From Actinomycetes bacterium (GTDB taxonomy: Bacteria; Actinomycetota; Actinomycetes; Actinomycetales; Actinomycetaceae), in assembly GCA_023426345.1 (NCBI GenBank), contig JAFAAX010000125.1:1-32100 (forward strand): a stretch of DNA of 32,100 bases, written 5' to 3'. A program made the translations under genes and the position numbers. A model generated the notes under the pieces. That model was not told the DNA's origin. It searched no databases and worked only from the letters and a program-made list of their open reading frames with translations. This document shows, one piece after another, positions 1-8,431 of the stretch. Each line of letters opens with the position of its first letter. Position 1 is the stretch's first letter.

Positions 1-277
1 GCCCAGAGCGCCCGGTGGCCCGGCGTCCGCGCGCGGCCCGCGCGCCGCGCGCACCGCCGCCGGCCGTCTTCTGCCTCCGCCCCTGTCGCCATGGTGCCCC
101 CTCCGCCCTCGCCATCATCCGACGGGCGACCGGCGTCCCGCTGGGTTCGTCCACAGGTCCGGCCGTCCGGATGCGACATCCACACGCGCCCCCTCACCCG
201 GCGCCGGCGTCCACAGGCCGTGGCGTTCGCGGGTCGGCATCCCTGGCGGCTCGGCGAAGACTCTTCCCGCCGCCGAA
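1..277. other. Left-edge region, no gene recognised
   Basis: No convincing gene was found here. Long open frames exist on both strands, but they encode arginine/proline-rich translations typical of non-coding GC-rich DNA and have no recognisable domain. The stretch precedes the promoter of the first membrane-protein gene. It may hold the end of a gene lying outside the window, which cannot be judged. Three TCCACA-containing words occur between 147 and 215 and are discussed among the rejected items. Confidence 0.5.
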
Positions 278-292
278 CTATACGTGTATAGT
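278..292 (+). promoter_or_regulatory. Inverted-repeat operator overlapping a -10 box
   Basis: CTATAC (278-283) and GTATAG (286-291) form a perfect inverted repeat around a GT spacer, in an AT-rich island within very GC-rich DNA. The right arm runs into TATAGT (287-292), a good -10 hexamer, which would put the transcription start near 299. The size and symmetry fit a TetR-family operator, and a tetR gene lies two genes downstream. Binding by that regulator, with autoregulation of all three genes, is inference. No clear -35 box is visible. Confidence 0.6.
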
Positions 293-354
293 CAGTGGCG
301 GAGGGGCTCCTCCCCGACCGGACGGAGCCCGGGACCCGACGGAGGGAACTGAGG

Positions 355-1113
355 GTGTACACGATCGACGAAGCCATGACGGTGGTCCATGCCCACCCCG
401 GCCTGGTGGTGCTGCTGGCATTCCTGACCTACGGGTTCGGGTTCTCCCAGTACATCACCAGCATGTGGATGCAGCGCCGCAACAAGGACTGCCCGTTCTT
501 CTTCTGGCAGCACGCGTGGTACTTCGGCCACGACATCACGTTCGTGCTGCTGTTCAGCCAGTGGTTCTTCGTGGTGGACTTCTGGTTGTTCAAGGTCCTG
601 TGGGCCGGATGCGTCGCCTTCGTGGGCATCGAGATCTACTCCCTGTACCTCACCGTGAAGAACGAGCGCCAAGCCGTGTGGGGCCGCTTCTACTCCCAGC
701 CCGTCACCGAGGCCCCGGCCTGGCGGCGCGCCCTCCTCACCTACGCCATCGGCGCCATCGCCTTCCAGTCCATCCGCGTGCTCATCGGCGACCCGATGTG
801 CCTGGTCCTCATGATGTCGACCAATGCCACTCTGGCCATCGCCACGCAGTTCAAGCTGGAGGCCGACACGCGCTACCGGCCCGGCGATGTGGCCTTGGGC
901 TGGTTCATCCTTCTGGGCACGCTCTTCACATTTGCGCCCTTCGGCTTCTTCACCACGGTCATCCAGGTCCTCGACCAGCCGTGGTTCTACGTCCTGGGCG
1001 TCGTCGCGTCCCTCTGCGCCGCCCGCTATCTGGTGATCGCCCTCAGGCAGTCGCGTGCGCGCGCCGCCCTTCCCGCGGACGGCGCGCCCGCAGCCCGGCC
1101 GGTCACGGCTTGA
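355..1113 (+). CDS. Seven-helix membrane protein, paralogue 1
   Basis: Family not recognised with certainty. The GTG at 355 is preferred over an in-frame GTG at 295: GGAGGG lies 9 nt upstream, and this start gives 252 residues, exactly the length of the next gene. About seven hydrophobic segments can be drawn (roughly residues 15-38, 55-75, 80-101, 126-144, 147-166, 180-203 and 210-230). Motifs shared with the neighbour include GFGF (27-30), a W-x-H-x-x-YF-x-HD block (51-60), a conserved Glu in helix 3 (E93) and D-x-PWFY (207-212). Size and topology recall Pyr4/PaxB/DmtA-type membrane terpene cyclases, but that is only a hypothesis; a transporter or sensor is equally possible. The gene is 15 nt from its paralogue and downstream of an inverted-repeat operator. 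Confidence 0.8.
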   Translation: MYTIDEAMTVVHAHPGLVVLLAFLTYGFGFSQYITSMWMQRRNKDCPFFFWQHAWYFGHDITFVLLFSQWFFVVDFWLFKVLWAGCVAFVGIEIYSLYLTVKNERQAVWGRFYSQPVTEAPAWRRALLTYAIGAIAFQSIRVLIGDPMCLVLMMSTNATLAIATQFKLEADTRYRPGDVALGWFILLGTLFTFAPFGFFTTVIQVLDQPWFYVLGVVASLCAARYLVIALRQSRARAALPADGAPAARPVTA

Positions 1114-1128
1114 CGGACGGAGGCCCAG

Positions 1129-1887
1129 ATGTCGTGGTATGACGCACTGATCGAGGCGTACTCGCTGGACAGCCCGAACATCGGGCTGCTGGTGGCGTCC
1201 GTCATCACTTTCGGATTCGGATTCTGGGAGTACATCTACAGCTTCCGACTCACCCACCGGGAGGGCGTGGGCCCCTTCCCGATCTGGATGCACACCTTCT
1301 ACTTCGCGCACGACAGCTCGTGGGCGGTCATCCTGTTCCTCGCGGCGTCGCGCCACCACTGGCACTGGTTCCTGCTCGGCGGATCCGTCGCGCTGTTCGT
1401 GTGGACGCTGTTCGAGCTCTACAACCTGACGGCCGCCGTGCGCTCGCCCATCGAGCGGCGCGAGGACTTCTCCCGCTATCTCGGCGACGAGGTCACCGCC
1501 CGGCAGGCGTTGTCGGCGATCGTCGTGCAGATCCTCGTCTTCTATGGCCTGGTCAATGTGCTCATCCAGTTCATGGGCCAGGGCTCCTTCTTCCAGTGGG
1601 CCGCGATCACCAACATGGTGATGGCGACGGGCCCCGGGACGGTGTGGCTCCGCCGCGGGTCCCGACGAGGCAACGGGATGGGGATCGCCCTGGTCATCCT
1701 GGGGGGCACCGTCAACACGTTCCTCCCCTTCGGCATGTTCGCCGGCGCCCTGCCCCAGGTCTTCGACCGACCGTGGTTCTACATCGCCGGCGTCATCTTC
1801 AGCGCGATCGCCCTGGCGAACGTCGCCATGGTCTCCCGCTTCCCCGCCAAGGAGAGGACCGCGGGCCAGAAGCATCCCATCCGATGA
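1129..1887 (+). CDS. Seven-helix membrane protein, paralogue 2
   Basis: This is a diverged tandem duplicate of the preceding gene, also 252 residues. GGAGG ends 5 nt before the ATG. Seven hydrophobic segments are apparent (about residues 15-39, 55-73, 79-101, 131-150, 155-172, 182-205 and 213-235). Aligned polar residues inside or near helices include E34 (in FWEYIY; the paralogue has Gln here), H55, H61 and D62 (MHTFYFAHD), E96 (LFELYN) and D210 (the aspartate of DRPWFY). Conservation of H/D/E at membrane depth suggests an enzymatic or ion-coupled role, possibly as a heterodimer with paralogue 1. The family is not identified. It is followed by a TetR gene after 41 nt. Confidence 0.8.
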   Translation: MSWYDALIEAYSLDSPNIGLLVASVITFGFGFWEYIYSFRLTHREGVGPFPIWMHTFYFAHDSSWAVILFLAASRHHWHWFLLGGSVALFVWTLFELYNLTAAVRSPIERREDFSRYLGDEVTARQALSAIVVQILVFYGLVNVLIQFMGQGSFFQWAAITNMVMATGPGTVWLRRGSRRGNGMGIALVILGGTVNTFLPFGMFAGALPQVFDRPWFYIAGVIFSAIALANVAMVSRFPAKERTAGQKHPIR

Positions 1888-1916
1888 GGTCGGATGGACG
1901 TCCCGCCGCCAGTCGA

Positions 1917-1922
1917 TAGTCT
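1917..1922 (+). promoter_or_regulatory. -10 box of a leaderless tetR transcript
   Basis: TAGTCT fits the TANNNT consensus of actinobacterial -10 boxes and ends 6 nt before the ATG at 1929. No Shine-Dalgarno sequence is present, so transcription probably starts at the A of the start codon. Confidence 0.5.
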
Positions 1923-1928
1923 GGCGAC

Positions 1929-2627
1929 ATGGCGGACGCATCGGGGATCAGTGCCGGCGGCGAGCCCGCGCGCCGGATCGGCGGTGCGCACGACGAGATC
2001 GTGCGCACCGCCTATCGGCTCTTCATCGACGTCGGCTATGAGAAGGCGACCTACGCGCTGATCGCCGAGCGCTCAGGATTCGAGCGCACCCTGGTGCAGT
2101 ATCACCTCCCGAGGAAGGCGGACCTCGCGGCGCATTTCCTGACCGACGTCCTGCGGATCAGCGAGCGCGTCCTCGCCGACCTCCGCCTGGCCGACTCGGA
2201 CGAGCCGATGGGCTACCGCTACGTCCTCGCCCAGGTCTACTACGCCGTGCTGTCCGCGCCGGCCCTCCACGGCTTCGCCGTGGAGGCGCTCGACCGGCGC
2301 TCGATCGTCAGCCAGGTGCTGGACCGGGACATCGAGTGGAACCTGCAGCTGGTGCGCCCCGATCAGGAGCGCCGCCAGGCGCTCATCGACGACTCGATCA
2401 TGGCGGTGGGGGGCGCCTACGAGTTGCTCGCCCATCGGCTGCGCGCCGGACGCGACGCAGAGCCGGCGGACCTGGCCGCACGCACCCTGCTCGGCGCCGT
2501 GCGCTGTGAGACGGCCGAACGCCTGCCCACGGAGGACACCCTGGCCGCCCACACGCTCCCCCCCGATCGCCGGGAGGACGCCGCCCGGCGCGTCATCGCC
2601 GCCCTGCGCGACGACGCCGGAGACTGA
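1929..2627 (+). CDS. TetR-family transcriptional regulator
   Basis: The protein has 232 residues. Residues ~22-68 form a TetR-type helix-turn-helix: DEIVRTAYRLFIDVGYEKAT, then a recognition-helix region with FERTLVQYHLPRKADLAAHF. The remainder is an all-helical ligand-binding domain without recognisable specificity. The gene follows the two membrane-protein genes in the same orientation but has its own leaderless-type promoter. It most likely represses the pair through the inverted repeat at 278-291; that link is inferred from proximity. The repeat is not obviously present in front of tetR itself. Confidence 0.9.
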   Translation: MADASGISAGGEPARRIGGAHDEIVRTAYRLFIDVGYEKATYALIAERSGFERTLVQYHLPRKADLAAHFLTDVLRISERVLADLRLADSDEPMGYRYVLAQVYYAVLSAPALHGFAVEALDRRSIVSQVLDRDIEWNLQLVRPDQERRQALIDDSIMAVGGAYELLAHRLRAGRDAEPADLAARTLLGAVRCETAERLPTEDTLAAHTLPPDRREDAARRVIAALRDDAGD

Positions 2628-2651
2628 CCTGTCCGGCTGCGGCCGGGCAGG
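2628..2651. terminator. Bidirectional hairpin between convergent genes
   Basis: CCTGTCCGGC (2628-2637) pairs with GCCGGGCAGG (2642-2651), ten pairs including one T-G, around a TGCG loop. It begins at the base after the tetR stop codon and lies 6 nt from the stop of the convergent permease gene. No T-tract follows on either side, as is usual in actinobacteria. Confidence 0.7.
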
Positions 2652-2657
2652 GAGGGA

Positions 2658-4274
2658 TCAGGACCGGCGGAGCACCACCTGCTGGCGGACCAGGTACACG
2701 ACGACGATGAGCAGCGTCAGCCCCAGCATCGACACCAGCTGCGGACGCGCGGTCGGGCTCCACGCCATCAGCGCACCCATCCCAGCCAATGCCACCAGCG
2801 CGGCGATCGCCACGGGCCGTCCCCCTGGCAGCCGGATCGTCAACGCCCCCGCGCGTTCCAGGACGTCGTGGAGCCGCAGGTGGGAGACCAGGATGAACAC
2901 CCACACGATGAGCAGCGTCATGCCGATGGCATTGATGAGGATCCCGAGGATGCTCTCAGGGAGGAGCCAGTTGAGGGCCACGGACACCAGCGCCAGGACG
3001 ATCGACAGGCCGACCGCCCGGCGCGGGGTGCGCCCGCGCGCGATGTCCCCCGAGGCCGTCTCCTCCTCCAGCGCCGCAGTGAGCGCCGCCGCCGCGCGAC
3101 CGGCCTCGAGGCCGCCGGGAGCCGCAGCGGCCCCGGGCGCCTCGGGGGCCCCGTCCCCCGCTCCCGCCGGCGCCTCCCACTCGGCCGGCCCGGCGGGCAG
3201 GGGCCTGCCGACTGCCTCATCGGCGGCCGGCGCGGCAACGGGGGCGTCCTCGTCGGCATCGGCGTCCCCGACCAGCCACCGCGCCCCCATCCCGCGGGCA
3301 GACAGCGAGTACGCCATCCGCGACGAGGCGTAGATGTTGGCGGAGAAGGCGCTGACCAGGGCCACCAGCACGACGGCCTCCATGAGGCGCGCAACGGCGG
3401 GCACGCCCGCCATGTCCAGGATCGCGCCGAACGGGTTCGATGCCATCTCCGGGGAATCCCACGGCAGCAGGCACACCATCAGCACGACCGAGCCGACGTA
3501 GAACACCAGGATCCGCCAGATCACGGACCGGATCGCATGGCCGACGGCCCGCTGCGCGTCCTGCGCCTCGGCGGACGCCTGGGTGACGATCTCCAGCCCG
3601 CCGAAGGACGTGATGATCGCAAGCAGCGCCGCGGCCACGCCCGCGAGCCCGCGCGGCGCGAATCCGCCGTGGCCGAGGATCGTCTGGGAGACGGCCTCCT
3701 CGCGGCCAGGGAGAATGCCCGTGACCAGTCCCAGTCCGACCAGCAGGAACATCACGATGGCCGCGACCTTGAGGCCGGCCAGCCACGCCTCGACCTCGCC
3801 GAAGTCCCCGGCGGCCAGCAGGTTGACGCCACCCAGCACGACGACGATGACCAGCACCACGGCCCACTGCGGCACCTGCGGGAACCACCCGGTGACGATC
3901 GCCGCCGCCCCCGTCGACTCCATGCCGAGCACCATGATCAGGGTGAACCAGTAGAGCCATCCGACCGTGAACCCGGCCCACCGCCCGATGCCGGCCTCCG
4001 CGTAGGTGGAGAACGACCCCGACGAGGGCGTCGCAGACGCCAGCTCGGCCAGCGCGTACATGACCACCACGGCGATGGCGGCGGCGATGACGTAGGAGAC
4101 GAGGACCGCAGGCCCCGCCTGGGCGACGGCCTGCCCGGTGCCCAGGAAGAATCCGGCGCCGATCGCGGAGCCAAGCGCCATCATCGACAGGTGCCGCGTC
4201 TTGAACCGGCGGGTGGGCTCGGGACGGGCCGGGCGCGCACAATCGTTCGCGGGCACGGCGTGCGAGGTGGACAC
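2658..4274 (-). CDS. APC-superfamily amino-acid permease with loop insertion
   Basis: This is a 538-residue protein of the amino-acid transporter (AAT) branch of the APC superfamily. The first-helix motif RHLSMMALGSAIGAGFFLG and the conserved GP and SY residues that follow identify it. GTG at 4274 is chosen because GGAAGGA precedes it and upstream translation is non-homologous. About 12 membrane helices fit. Between helix 8 (NIYASSRMAYSL) and the next helix lies an insertion of ~76 residues (337-412; DNA 3039-3266) rich in Ala, Pro, Gly and acidic residues. The second permease of this window has only ~20 residues there. Upstream (minus strand) a TAGAAT -10 box sits at 4338-4333. The substrate is unknown; neutral amino acids or GABA are family norms. 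Confidence 0.88.
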   Translation of the reverse strand: MSTSHAVPANDCARPARPEPTRRFKTRHLSMMALGSAIGAGFFLGTGQAVAQAGPAVLVSYVIAAAIAVVVMYALAELASATPSSGSFSTYAEAGIGRWAGFTVGWLYWFTLIMVLGMESTGAAAIVTGWFPQVPQWAVVLVIVVVLGGVNLLAAGDFGEVEAWLAGLKVAAIVMFLLVGLGLVTGILPGREEAVSQTILGHGGFAPRGLAGVAAALLAIITSFGGLEIVTQASAEAQDAQRAVGHAIRSVIWRILVFYVGSVVLMVCLLPWDSPEMASNPFGAILDMAGVPAVARLMEAVVLVALVSAFSANIYASSRMAYSLSARGMGARWLVGDADADEDAPVAAPAADEAVGRPLPAGPAEWEAPAGAGDGAPEAPGAAAAPGGLEAGRAAAALTAALEEETASGDIARGRTPRRAVGLSIVLALVSVALNWLLPESILGILINAIGMTLLIVWVFILVSHLRLHDVLERAGALTIRLPGGRPVAIAALVALAGMGALMAWSPTARPQLVSMLGLTLLIVVVYLVRQQVVLRRS

Positions 4275-4781
4275 GAGTGGTCCTTCCAGAATCGACGAGG
4301 GCGTCCTGTCGGCCCATCGGACGGCCCGCTCGATTCTAGAGCGGCGGTTCGCGACGCGACCCCGCCGTCCAGCAGTGCCCCTCCCCGCGAGGTTCGCCCA
4401 CGTTGTCCTGTGGCGGGGTCTCTGTCGGTGGCGGGATCTGGTGATGTCGTCTGGTGCATGGGTGTCCGCCCATGGTTGAGGGAAGCTGAGGGGCCGGTCG
4501 AGGGATGCCCGGGAGCGCAGCCACCCCGTCATGGTCCGCGAGGCACGCCCAGGGGCCGGGAGCCGTTGGTGAGGATGGCGCCGTGGGCGTAGCTCGCTGG
4601 TTCCTCGGGCACGTCCTGCCGACCCGGCTGCTCCCTGCGGGAACACGAGGTGGCAACGCTCCGGTCGGCGTTGCGACCTCACGTTTCTGCATCGGGCTGC
4701 GCGAAGTTGAGGTGGGAACGCAGCGGCGGACGTTGCGACGTCATCTTCTCGCGCCGGCCCGTCTGGGATCACTTCGCCGCC
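4275..4781. other. 507-bp intergenic region with repeats
   Basis: No gene is supported. The left end is the permease 5' region, with a minus-strand -10 box (TAGAAT, complement of 4333-4338) and one copy of the dispersed GACGAGGGCG tag (4291-4306, plus strand). CATGGG (4457-4462) and CCCATG (4469-4474) form a small perfect inverted repeat. The right half carries a diverged 62-bp tandem duplication listed separately. Open frames here give low-complexity translations. Confidence 0.6.
4647..4770. repeat. Diverged 62-bp tandem repeat with internal inverted repeat
   Basis: The units start at 4647 and 4709 (period 62) and align over roughly their first 45 bp. Both begin GAGGTGG, continue AACGC, and then carry CGTTGCGAC. 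Within unit 1, GAGGTGGCAACGC (4647-4659) and GCGTTGCGACCTC (4668-4680) form a 13-bp stem with a single mismatch and an 8-nt loop. The position just beyond the 3' end of the SRAP gene suggests an extragenic structured repeat. Confidence 0.6.
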
Positions 4782-5651
4782 TCAGGCGGGGCCGAGGGGC
4801 GCGATCAGGTCCGGGCCGTCGTTGCGCACGCTGCCCACGGCGCTCCCGACGCGGCGTGGCACCAGTTGCGGATCGGGGATCGCGCGCAGCAACCGATTGA
4901 CACCGTCAAGATCGGTGAGATCTGGGTCCAGCCACGCGTCCCAGAGCTCGGGCGGGACGACCACCGGCATGCGATCGTGGATCCGCCCCAGCGCGTCCGT
5001 CGCCGCCCGCGTGACGATCGCGCAGGTGAGCAGCCAACGGCCGTCGTCCTGCTCGCGGCCGGCGCGGACCGGGCGCGCTCCCGCGCCGCCGCCCGGATCC
5101 GGGGATGGCGCCCGCCAGGCCTCATAGAGACCGGCGAAGGCCACCACGGGGTCGCCCTCGTCAAGGGAACGCCCGCCCCCGGAGGAGAGGAACCACGCCT
5201 GCTTGGGGCCGGACCCCGAGGAGGGCGCCTGCCATTCGAAATAGCCGTTCGCGGGGATCAGGCAGCGGCGGCGCGCGGCGGCGGCGCGGAAGCTCGGCTT
5301 CTCGACGAGCGTCTCGGCGCGGGCGTTGATCATCGGGCGGTCCGGGGTCCGCGCCCAGCCGGGCACCAGGCCCCACTGGAGGGATCGGAGCTTGCGGCGG
5401 GCGCGCGGCATGTCGCGGGACGGCGCGGGCGCGGTCGGGGAGGACGAAGACGCCGGCACGGACGCCGGCGGAGAGGAGGACGCAGGCACGGGCGAGGACG
5501 GGGACGCGGGCGCCGCCTGGTCGAAGACGACGCGGATCTGCTGGGACGGCGCCTGGTTCCAGGAGGCCGCGTGCTCGCCCTCCAGCAGATCGACGCCGAA
5601 CAGGGAGACCAGCCAGTCGTCGTCGGCGAACAGGGCGAATCGGCCGCACAT
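4782..5651 (-). CDS. SRAP-domain protein (HMCES/YedK type)
   Basis: This 289-residue SOS-response-associated peptidase family protein is expected to crosslink to and shield abasic sites in single-stranded DNA. The start MCGRF places the catalytic Cys at residue 2, which fixes the start at 5651. Other family marks are N32 in SWNQAP, WGLVPGWA (93-100), NARAET (109-114), the catalytic Glu in GYFEW (136-140) and the active-site His in HDRMPVV (225-231). Two parts are atypical: a Pro/Ala/Ser-rich stretch (~45-80) between the NQAP region and the WGLVP core, and a segment RSLDEGDP (161-168) coded by a copy of the dispersed GACGAGGGCG tag. The ATG overlaps the stop of the upstream TRIC gene by one base (TGATG), suggesting translational coupling. 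Confidence 0.92.
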   Translation of the reverse strand: MCGRFALFADDDWLVSLFGVDLLEGEHAASWNQAPSQQIRVVFDQAAPASPSSPVPASSSPPASVPASSSSPTAPAPSRDMPRARRKLRSLQWGLVPGWARTPDRPMINARAETLVEKPSFRAAAARRRCLIPANGYFEWQAPSSGSGPKQAWFLSSGGGRSLDEGDPVVAFAGLYEAWRAPSPDPGGGAGARPVRAGREQDDGRWLLTCAIVTRAATDALGRIHDRMPVVVPPELWDAWLDPDLTDLDGVNRLLRAIPDPQLVPRRVGSAVGSVRNDGPDLIAPLGPA

Positions 5652-6400
5652 CAGGAGCGCTCCCGCCTGTCGAAGGCCGCGCGCAGCCTGCGGACCTGCG
5701 AGGACGTGAGCGTCAACGTCCACTCGGAGTCCTGGGGGAGCATCCAGCGGCGCCGGTGGGCGATGGCGGTGAAGCCCACGCCCACGACGATCGAGACCAG
5801 CATGCCGAGGTTCGGGTGCCCCGCCTGGGCCATCGCGGCCATGAGCGCCGCTGACACGAGCGCCGGCGTCGCGTACAGCGTGTTGCCCCCGAACACCCGG
5901 GGGATGTTGCCGGCGCAGACATCGCGGACCATGCCGCCGCCGATGGCGGTGATGAGGCCCAGCAGCAGCGCGGGCACCACGCCCAGCCCGGCGTTCAGCG
6001 CGCGCAGGACGCCGGTGGCCGCCCAGCAGCCCAGCGCCGTGCCGTCCGCCAGGATGAGGATCACGCGCCAGGGGCGCGACTGGAGCTTCCACAGCAGGGC
6101 GACGCCCGCCCCCACCAAGGCGACCGGCAGGTACCAGGGATCCGTCAAGGCCACCGGGCGGCCGGCCTGCAGGAGGACGTCGCGGATCATGCCGCCGCCC
6201 AGCCCCGACAGGACGGCCAGTACCGCGAAGCCGACGGCGTCGAAACGCTTCTGGCGCGCCATCTGCCCGCCGAGGATCCCGTTGATGAGGACGCCCGTGA
6301 GATCCACGGCCCGGAAGACGTGCGCCGGATCGATCTCGGACAGCAGGGACCCCGCGGACAGCAGAGGCAGCGCGGACAGCAGGGACGGCACAGGGAGCAC
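5651..6400 (-). CDS. TRIC-type (UPF0126) cation channel
   Basis: This is a membrane protein of about 249 residues with the two tandem glycine-rich repeats of the bacterial TRIC/YicG family: LSGLGGGMIRDVLL and LITAIGGGMVRDVCAGNIPRVFGG. These proteins form trimeric monovalent-cation channels. Seven hydrophobic segments are expected and visible. GTG at 6400 is the first start after the CDF stop (gap of 2 nt); a second GTG three codons later is also possible. The N-terminal ~22 residues repeat the motif LLS three times, encoded by a direct CTGCTGTCC repeat, and are less conserved than the rest. The gene sits between a CDF transporter and the SRAP gene with minimal gaps, so all three are probably co-transcribed. 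Confidence 0.85.
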   Translation of the reverse strand: MLPVPSLLSALPLLSAGSLLSEIDPAHVFRAVDLTGVLINGILGGQMARQKRFDAVGFAVLAVLSGLGGGMIRDVLLQAGRPVALTDPWYLPVALVGAGVALLWKLQSRPWRVILILADGTALGCWAATGVLRALNAGLGVVPALLLGLITAIGGGMVRDVCAGNIPRVFGGNTLYATPALVSAALMAAMAQAGHPNLGMLVSIVVGVGFTAIAHRRRWMLPQDSEWTLTLTSSQVRRLRAAFDRRERS

Positions 6401-6402
6401 GG

Positions 6403-7467
6403 TCAGTAGTCTGCCTGATCCTGGTAGGACTTGAGATCCTCGATGGGCTCGAGATGGACGGACACCCGGATGTCGGGGACCTCGGCGACCAGGGCGTCGA
6501 TGATCTCCTCGCTGAGGTCGTGCCCGTGCTGGACCGGCCAGGCGCCGGGCACGAGCAGGTGGAACTCCATGAACTCGCGGTTGCCGCCCTGGCGCGTGCG
6601 CACGGCGTGCATGTCGATGACGCCCGGCTCGCGATAGCGGTCGAGCACCGCCACCAGCCGATCGTGGACGTCCTGCGGCAGGGCGATGTCCATCAGCCCG
6701 TCCACCGCGTGGCGGATCAGGCCCCACCCGGTCCACAGGATGTTGATCCCGGCCAGGATCGCGACGACGGGGTCCAGGACCTGCCATCCGGTCACCGCCA
6801 CCAGGGCGACACCGATGATGACGGCCACCGAGGTGACGACGTCGGTGAGCAGGTGCGTCCCGTCGGCGTGCAGCGTCGCCGAGCGGTGGACGGCGCCCTG
6901 GCGTCGCAGGAACAGGCCCACCGCCCCATTGATCACGGAGGCCACGACGACGATGACGAGGCCGAGGCCCAGCTGCTCGGGCATGCGGGGGTGGAGCAGC
7001 CGGTCCACGGCGGAGGCGATGATGAACCCCGCGGCGACGAAGATCATCACGCCCTCGATGACGGCGGAGAAGTACTCGGCCTTCGAGTGCCCGAAGGGGT
7101 GGTTGTGGTCAGGCGGTCGGATCGACACCTTGAGCGCGATGACGGCGATGACCGCGGCGACCAGGTTGACCAGGGACTCCGCGGCGTCCGAGAGCAGGCC
7201 CACCGACCCGGTCAGTGCGGCGGCCGTGCCCTTGAGCAGGATCGTCGCGACGGCGGCTCCCACCGACAGCCAGGCGTAGCGGCTGAGGTCGGGCGGGGGC
7301 GGGTAGCGCACCGGGGCGCCGGCGGCCGGTGCGGCCGTGGGCGCGTCAGCGGTCTGCCGCGAGTCCGGCGCGGATCCGAGCGATCCCTCGATCCGAGCGT
7401 TCACGTGAGCGTCGCGGTCAGGCGCGGTGTCGCCGCTTGTCGGCGTCTGGTCAGGCACCCCCCACAC
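6403..7467 (-). CDS. Cation diffusion facilitator (CDF) transporter
   Basis: This is a divalent-metal/proton antiporter of the CDF family, ~354 residues if GTG 7467 is used; GTG 7458 or 7404 are alternatives, and none has a decisive ribosome site. Helix 2 carries the metal motif SDAAESLVN (93-101). HNHPFGHSKAEYF (121-133) follows helix 3, and HADGTHLLTDV (200-210) supplies the H-x-x-x-D metal site of helix 5. The cytoplasmic C-terminal domain contains HAVRTRQGG and a terminal segment VSVHLEP typical of the dimerising metal-sensing fold. The first ~55 residues are disordered and Ala/Pro-rich. The likely substrate is zinc, iron or manganese; the sequence alone does not decide. Confidence 0.92.
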   Translation of the reverse strand: MWGVPDQTPTSGDTAPDRDAHVNARIEGSLGSAPDSRQTADAPTAAPAAGAPVRYPPPPDLSRYAWLSVGAAVATILLKGTAAALTGSVGLLSDAAESLVNLVAAVIAVIALKVSIRPPDHNHPFGHSKAEYFSAVIEGVMIFVAAGFIIASAVDRLLHPRMPEQLGLGLVIVVVASVINGAVGLFLRRQGAVHRSATLHADGTHLLTDVVTSVAVIIGVALVAVTGWQVLDPVVAILAGINILWTGWGLIRHAVDGLMDIALPQDVHDRLVAVLDRYREPGVIDMHAVRTRQGGNREFMEFHLLVPGAWPVQHGHDLSEEIIDALVAEVPDIRVSVHLEPIEDLKSYQDQADY

Positions 7468-7532
7468 GGTGCCACCCGGTCGGGCGCCTGTCCACGAGAG
7501 CCCCCGAACATCGGGTTTCGGTCCTCCGCAAC

Positions 7533-7564
7533 ATCGACGAGGGCGGCGCCGGCTCCGCCGGCGC
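7533..7564 (+). repeat. Dispersed tag-plus-hairpin element, copy C
   Basis: The tag ATCGACGAGGGCG (7533-7545) is followed directly by GCGCCGGC (7546-7553), TCC and GCCGGCGC (7557-7564), an 8-bp perfect hairpin. It lies in the ~240-bp gap between the CDF gene and the YtxH-like gene, where no gene is evident. The same 32 bases recur at 9508-9477 on the minus strand with two changes, one of them in the hairpin loop. Confidence 0.7.
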
Positions 7565-7708
7565 ACCCGCGCGGCCGGGTCACGCGGTCCCGCCCGGACT
7601 GCGGGCGCGCAGGACCGTCCGCGCTCAGGCGGCAGGGCCCCGCCCAGGACCGTCGCCATGACGGCCTGCCGGACGGACAGCAGCGCGGGTGTGCGGCGCT
7701 GTCCGAAC

Positions 7709-8002
7709 TCAGTCGAGCTCCTCGACCTCCACGTCGATGTACTCCTCCACCGGCCGACGGCTCGCGCCACTGACCAGCCGTCCCCGCACGGAGGAGGCCA
7801 CGTCGTCGGCGAGGCGCAGCCCTTCGGCGTGGACGGCGTCCGCGATCCGCTCCCCGGCCGCGTCCAGGGGCCGGGCGATCACCGGCGCCTCCCGCAGCCG
7901 GGACAGGGCGGAGCGGATCTGCTCGTAGCGCTGCCGGCCGGCCTTCGCGCCCAGCACGTAACCGATGCCCAGGCCGATGATCAGGCCCATCTTGTTCGCC
8001 AT
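7709..8002 (-). CDS. Small YtxH-like membrane-anchored protein
   Basis: This is a 97-residue protein. Residues ~3-20 (NKMGLIIGLGIGYVLGAKAG) form one glycine-rich membrane or membrane-surface helix, followed by GRQRYEQI and a long amphipathic, charged helix. This layout is common in actinobacterial YtxH-like proteins of unknown function. The acidic tail ends EEYIDVEVEELD. The ATG is preceded by GAGGGG at 13-18 nt. A four-copy ACCCCC repeat lies ~95 nt upstream of the start. No partner is evident. Confidence 0.8.
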   Translation of the reverse strand: MANKMGLIIGLGIGYVLGAKAGRQRYEQIRSALSRLREAPVIARPLDAAGERIADAVHAEGLRLADDVASSVRGRLVSGASRRPVEEYIDVEVEELD

Positions 8003-8094
8003 CCGCGTGCGTCCCCTCGTCGCCGGGTCCTCGTCCGTGGCCGGCCGTCCATCCGCTAGCCGGATCCCGCTGCGCCCACCCTAGACGACACCTC

Positions 8095-8118
8095 ACCCCC
8101 ACCCCCACCCCCACCCCC
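8095..8118. repeat. Hexanucleotide repeat with G-quadruplex potential
   Basis: Four perfect copies of ACCCCC occur in a row. The minus strand therefore reads four runs of five G separated by single T, a textbook intramolecular G-quadruplex pattern. It lies upstream of the minus-strand gene starting at 8002. Confidence 0.85.
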
Positions 8119-8207
8119 GCGACTTCGGTGCTCTTTCGCCGCGACTTCGGTTCTTCTCTCCGCCGAGTTCGGTTGGTGGCTTCTCCGCCGACTCCGGTTC
8201 ATTCGCC
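8119..8207. repeat. Degenerate 22-25-nt tandem repeats, left cluster
   Basis: Four units are visible: 8119-8140, 8141-8164, 8165-8189 and a partial unit 8190-8207. The unit core is G-A-C/G-TTCGGT, followed by a T/C-rich run ending CGCC. The same unit in opposite orientation (core ACCGAAGTC) forms a second cluster at 8791-8880 and a pair at 22679-22720. A dispersed GACGAGGGCG tag with a short hairpin (8207-8233, tag then GCGCC-AGC-GGCGT) abuts this cluster. Confidence 0.75.
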
Positions 8208-8269
8208 ATTGACGAGGGCGGCGCCAGCGGCGTGTCCGTCGGGGCGGACGGACGGGCGGTGGAGGCTTC

Positions 8270-8400
8270 GTCTCATCGTGAGGAGCCGGAGCCGCGTGGA
8301 GGAGCCACCGTCGGTGTGAGGAGCCTATACGCCAGCTCCTCACACCGACAACAACTCCTGACATCGACAAGCACTCCTCTACAACACGGATCCTGCACCG
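8270..8400. repeat. Inverted ~19-nt repeat array with 15-bp hairpin
   Basis: GTCGGTGTGAGGAGC (8310-8324) and GCTCCTCACACCGAC (8335-8349) form a perfect 15-bp stem with a 10-nt loop. Left of it, GAGGAGCC recurs about every 18-20 nt (units near 8281, 8299 and 8318). Right of it, related CTCCT-containing units recur with the same period (near 8336, 8354 and 8373). The whole is an inverted array centred on the hairpin. No coding potential is supported. Confidence 0.7.
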
Positions 8401-8431
8401 GATGGCCGAGCACCTCACCAACGCGAATCAG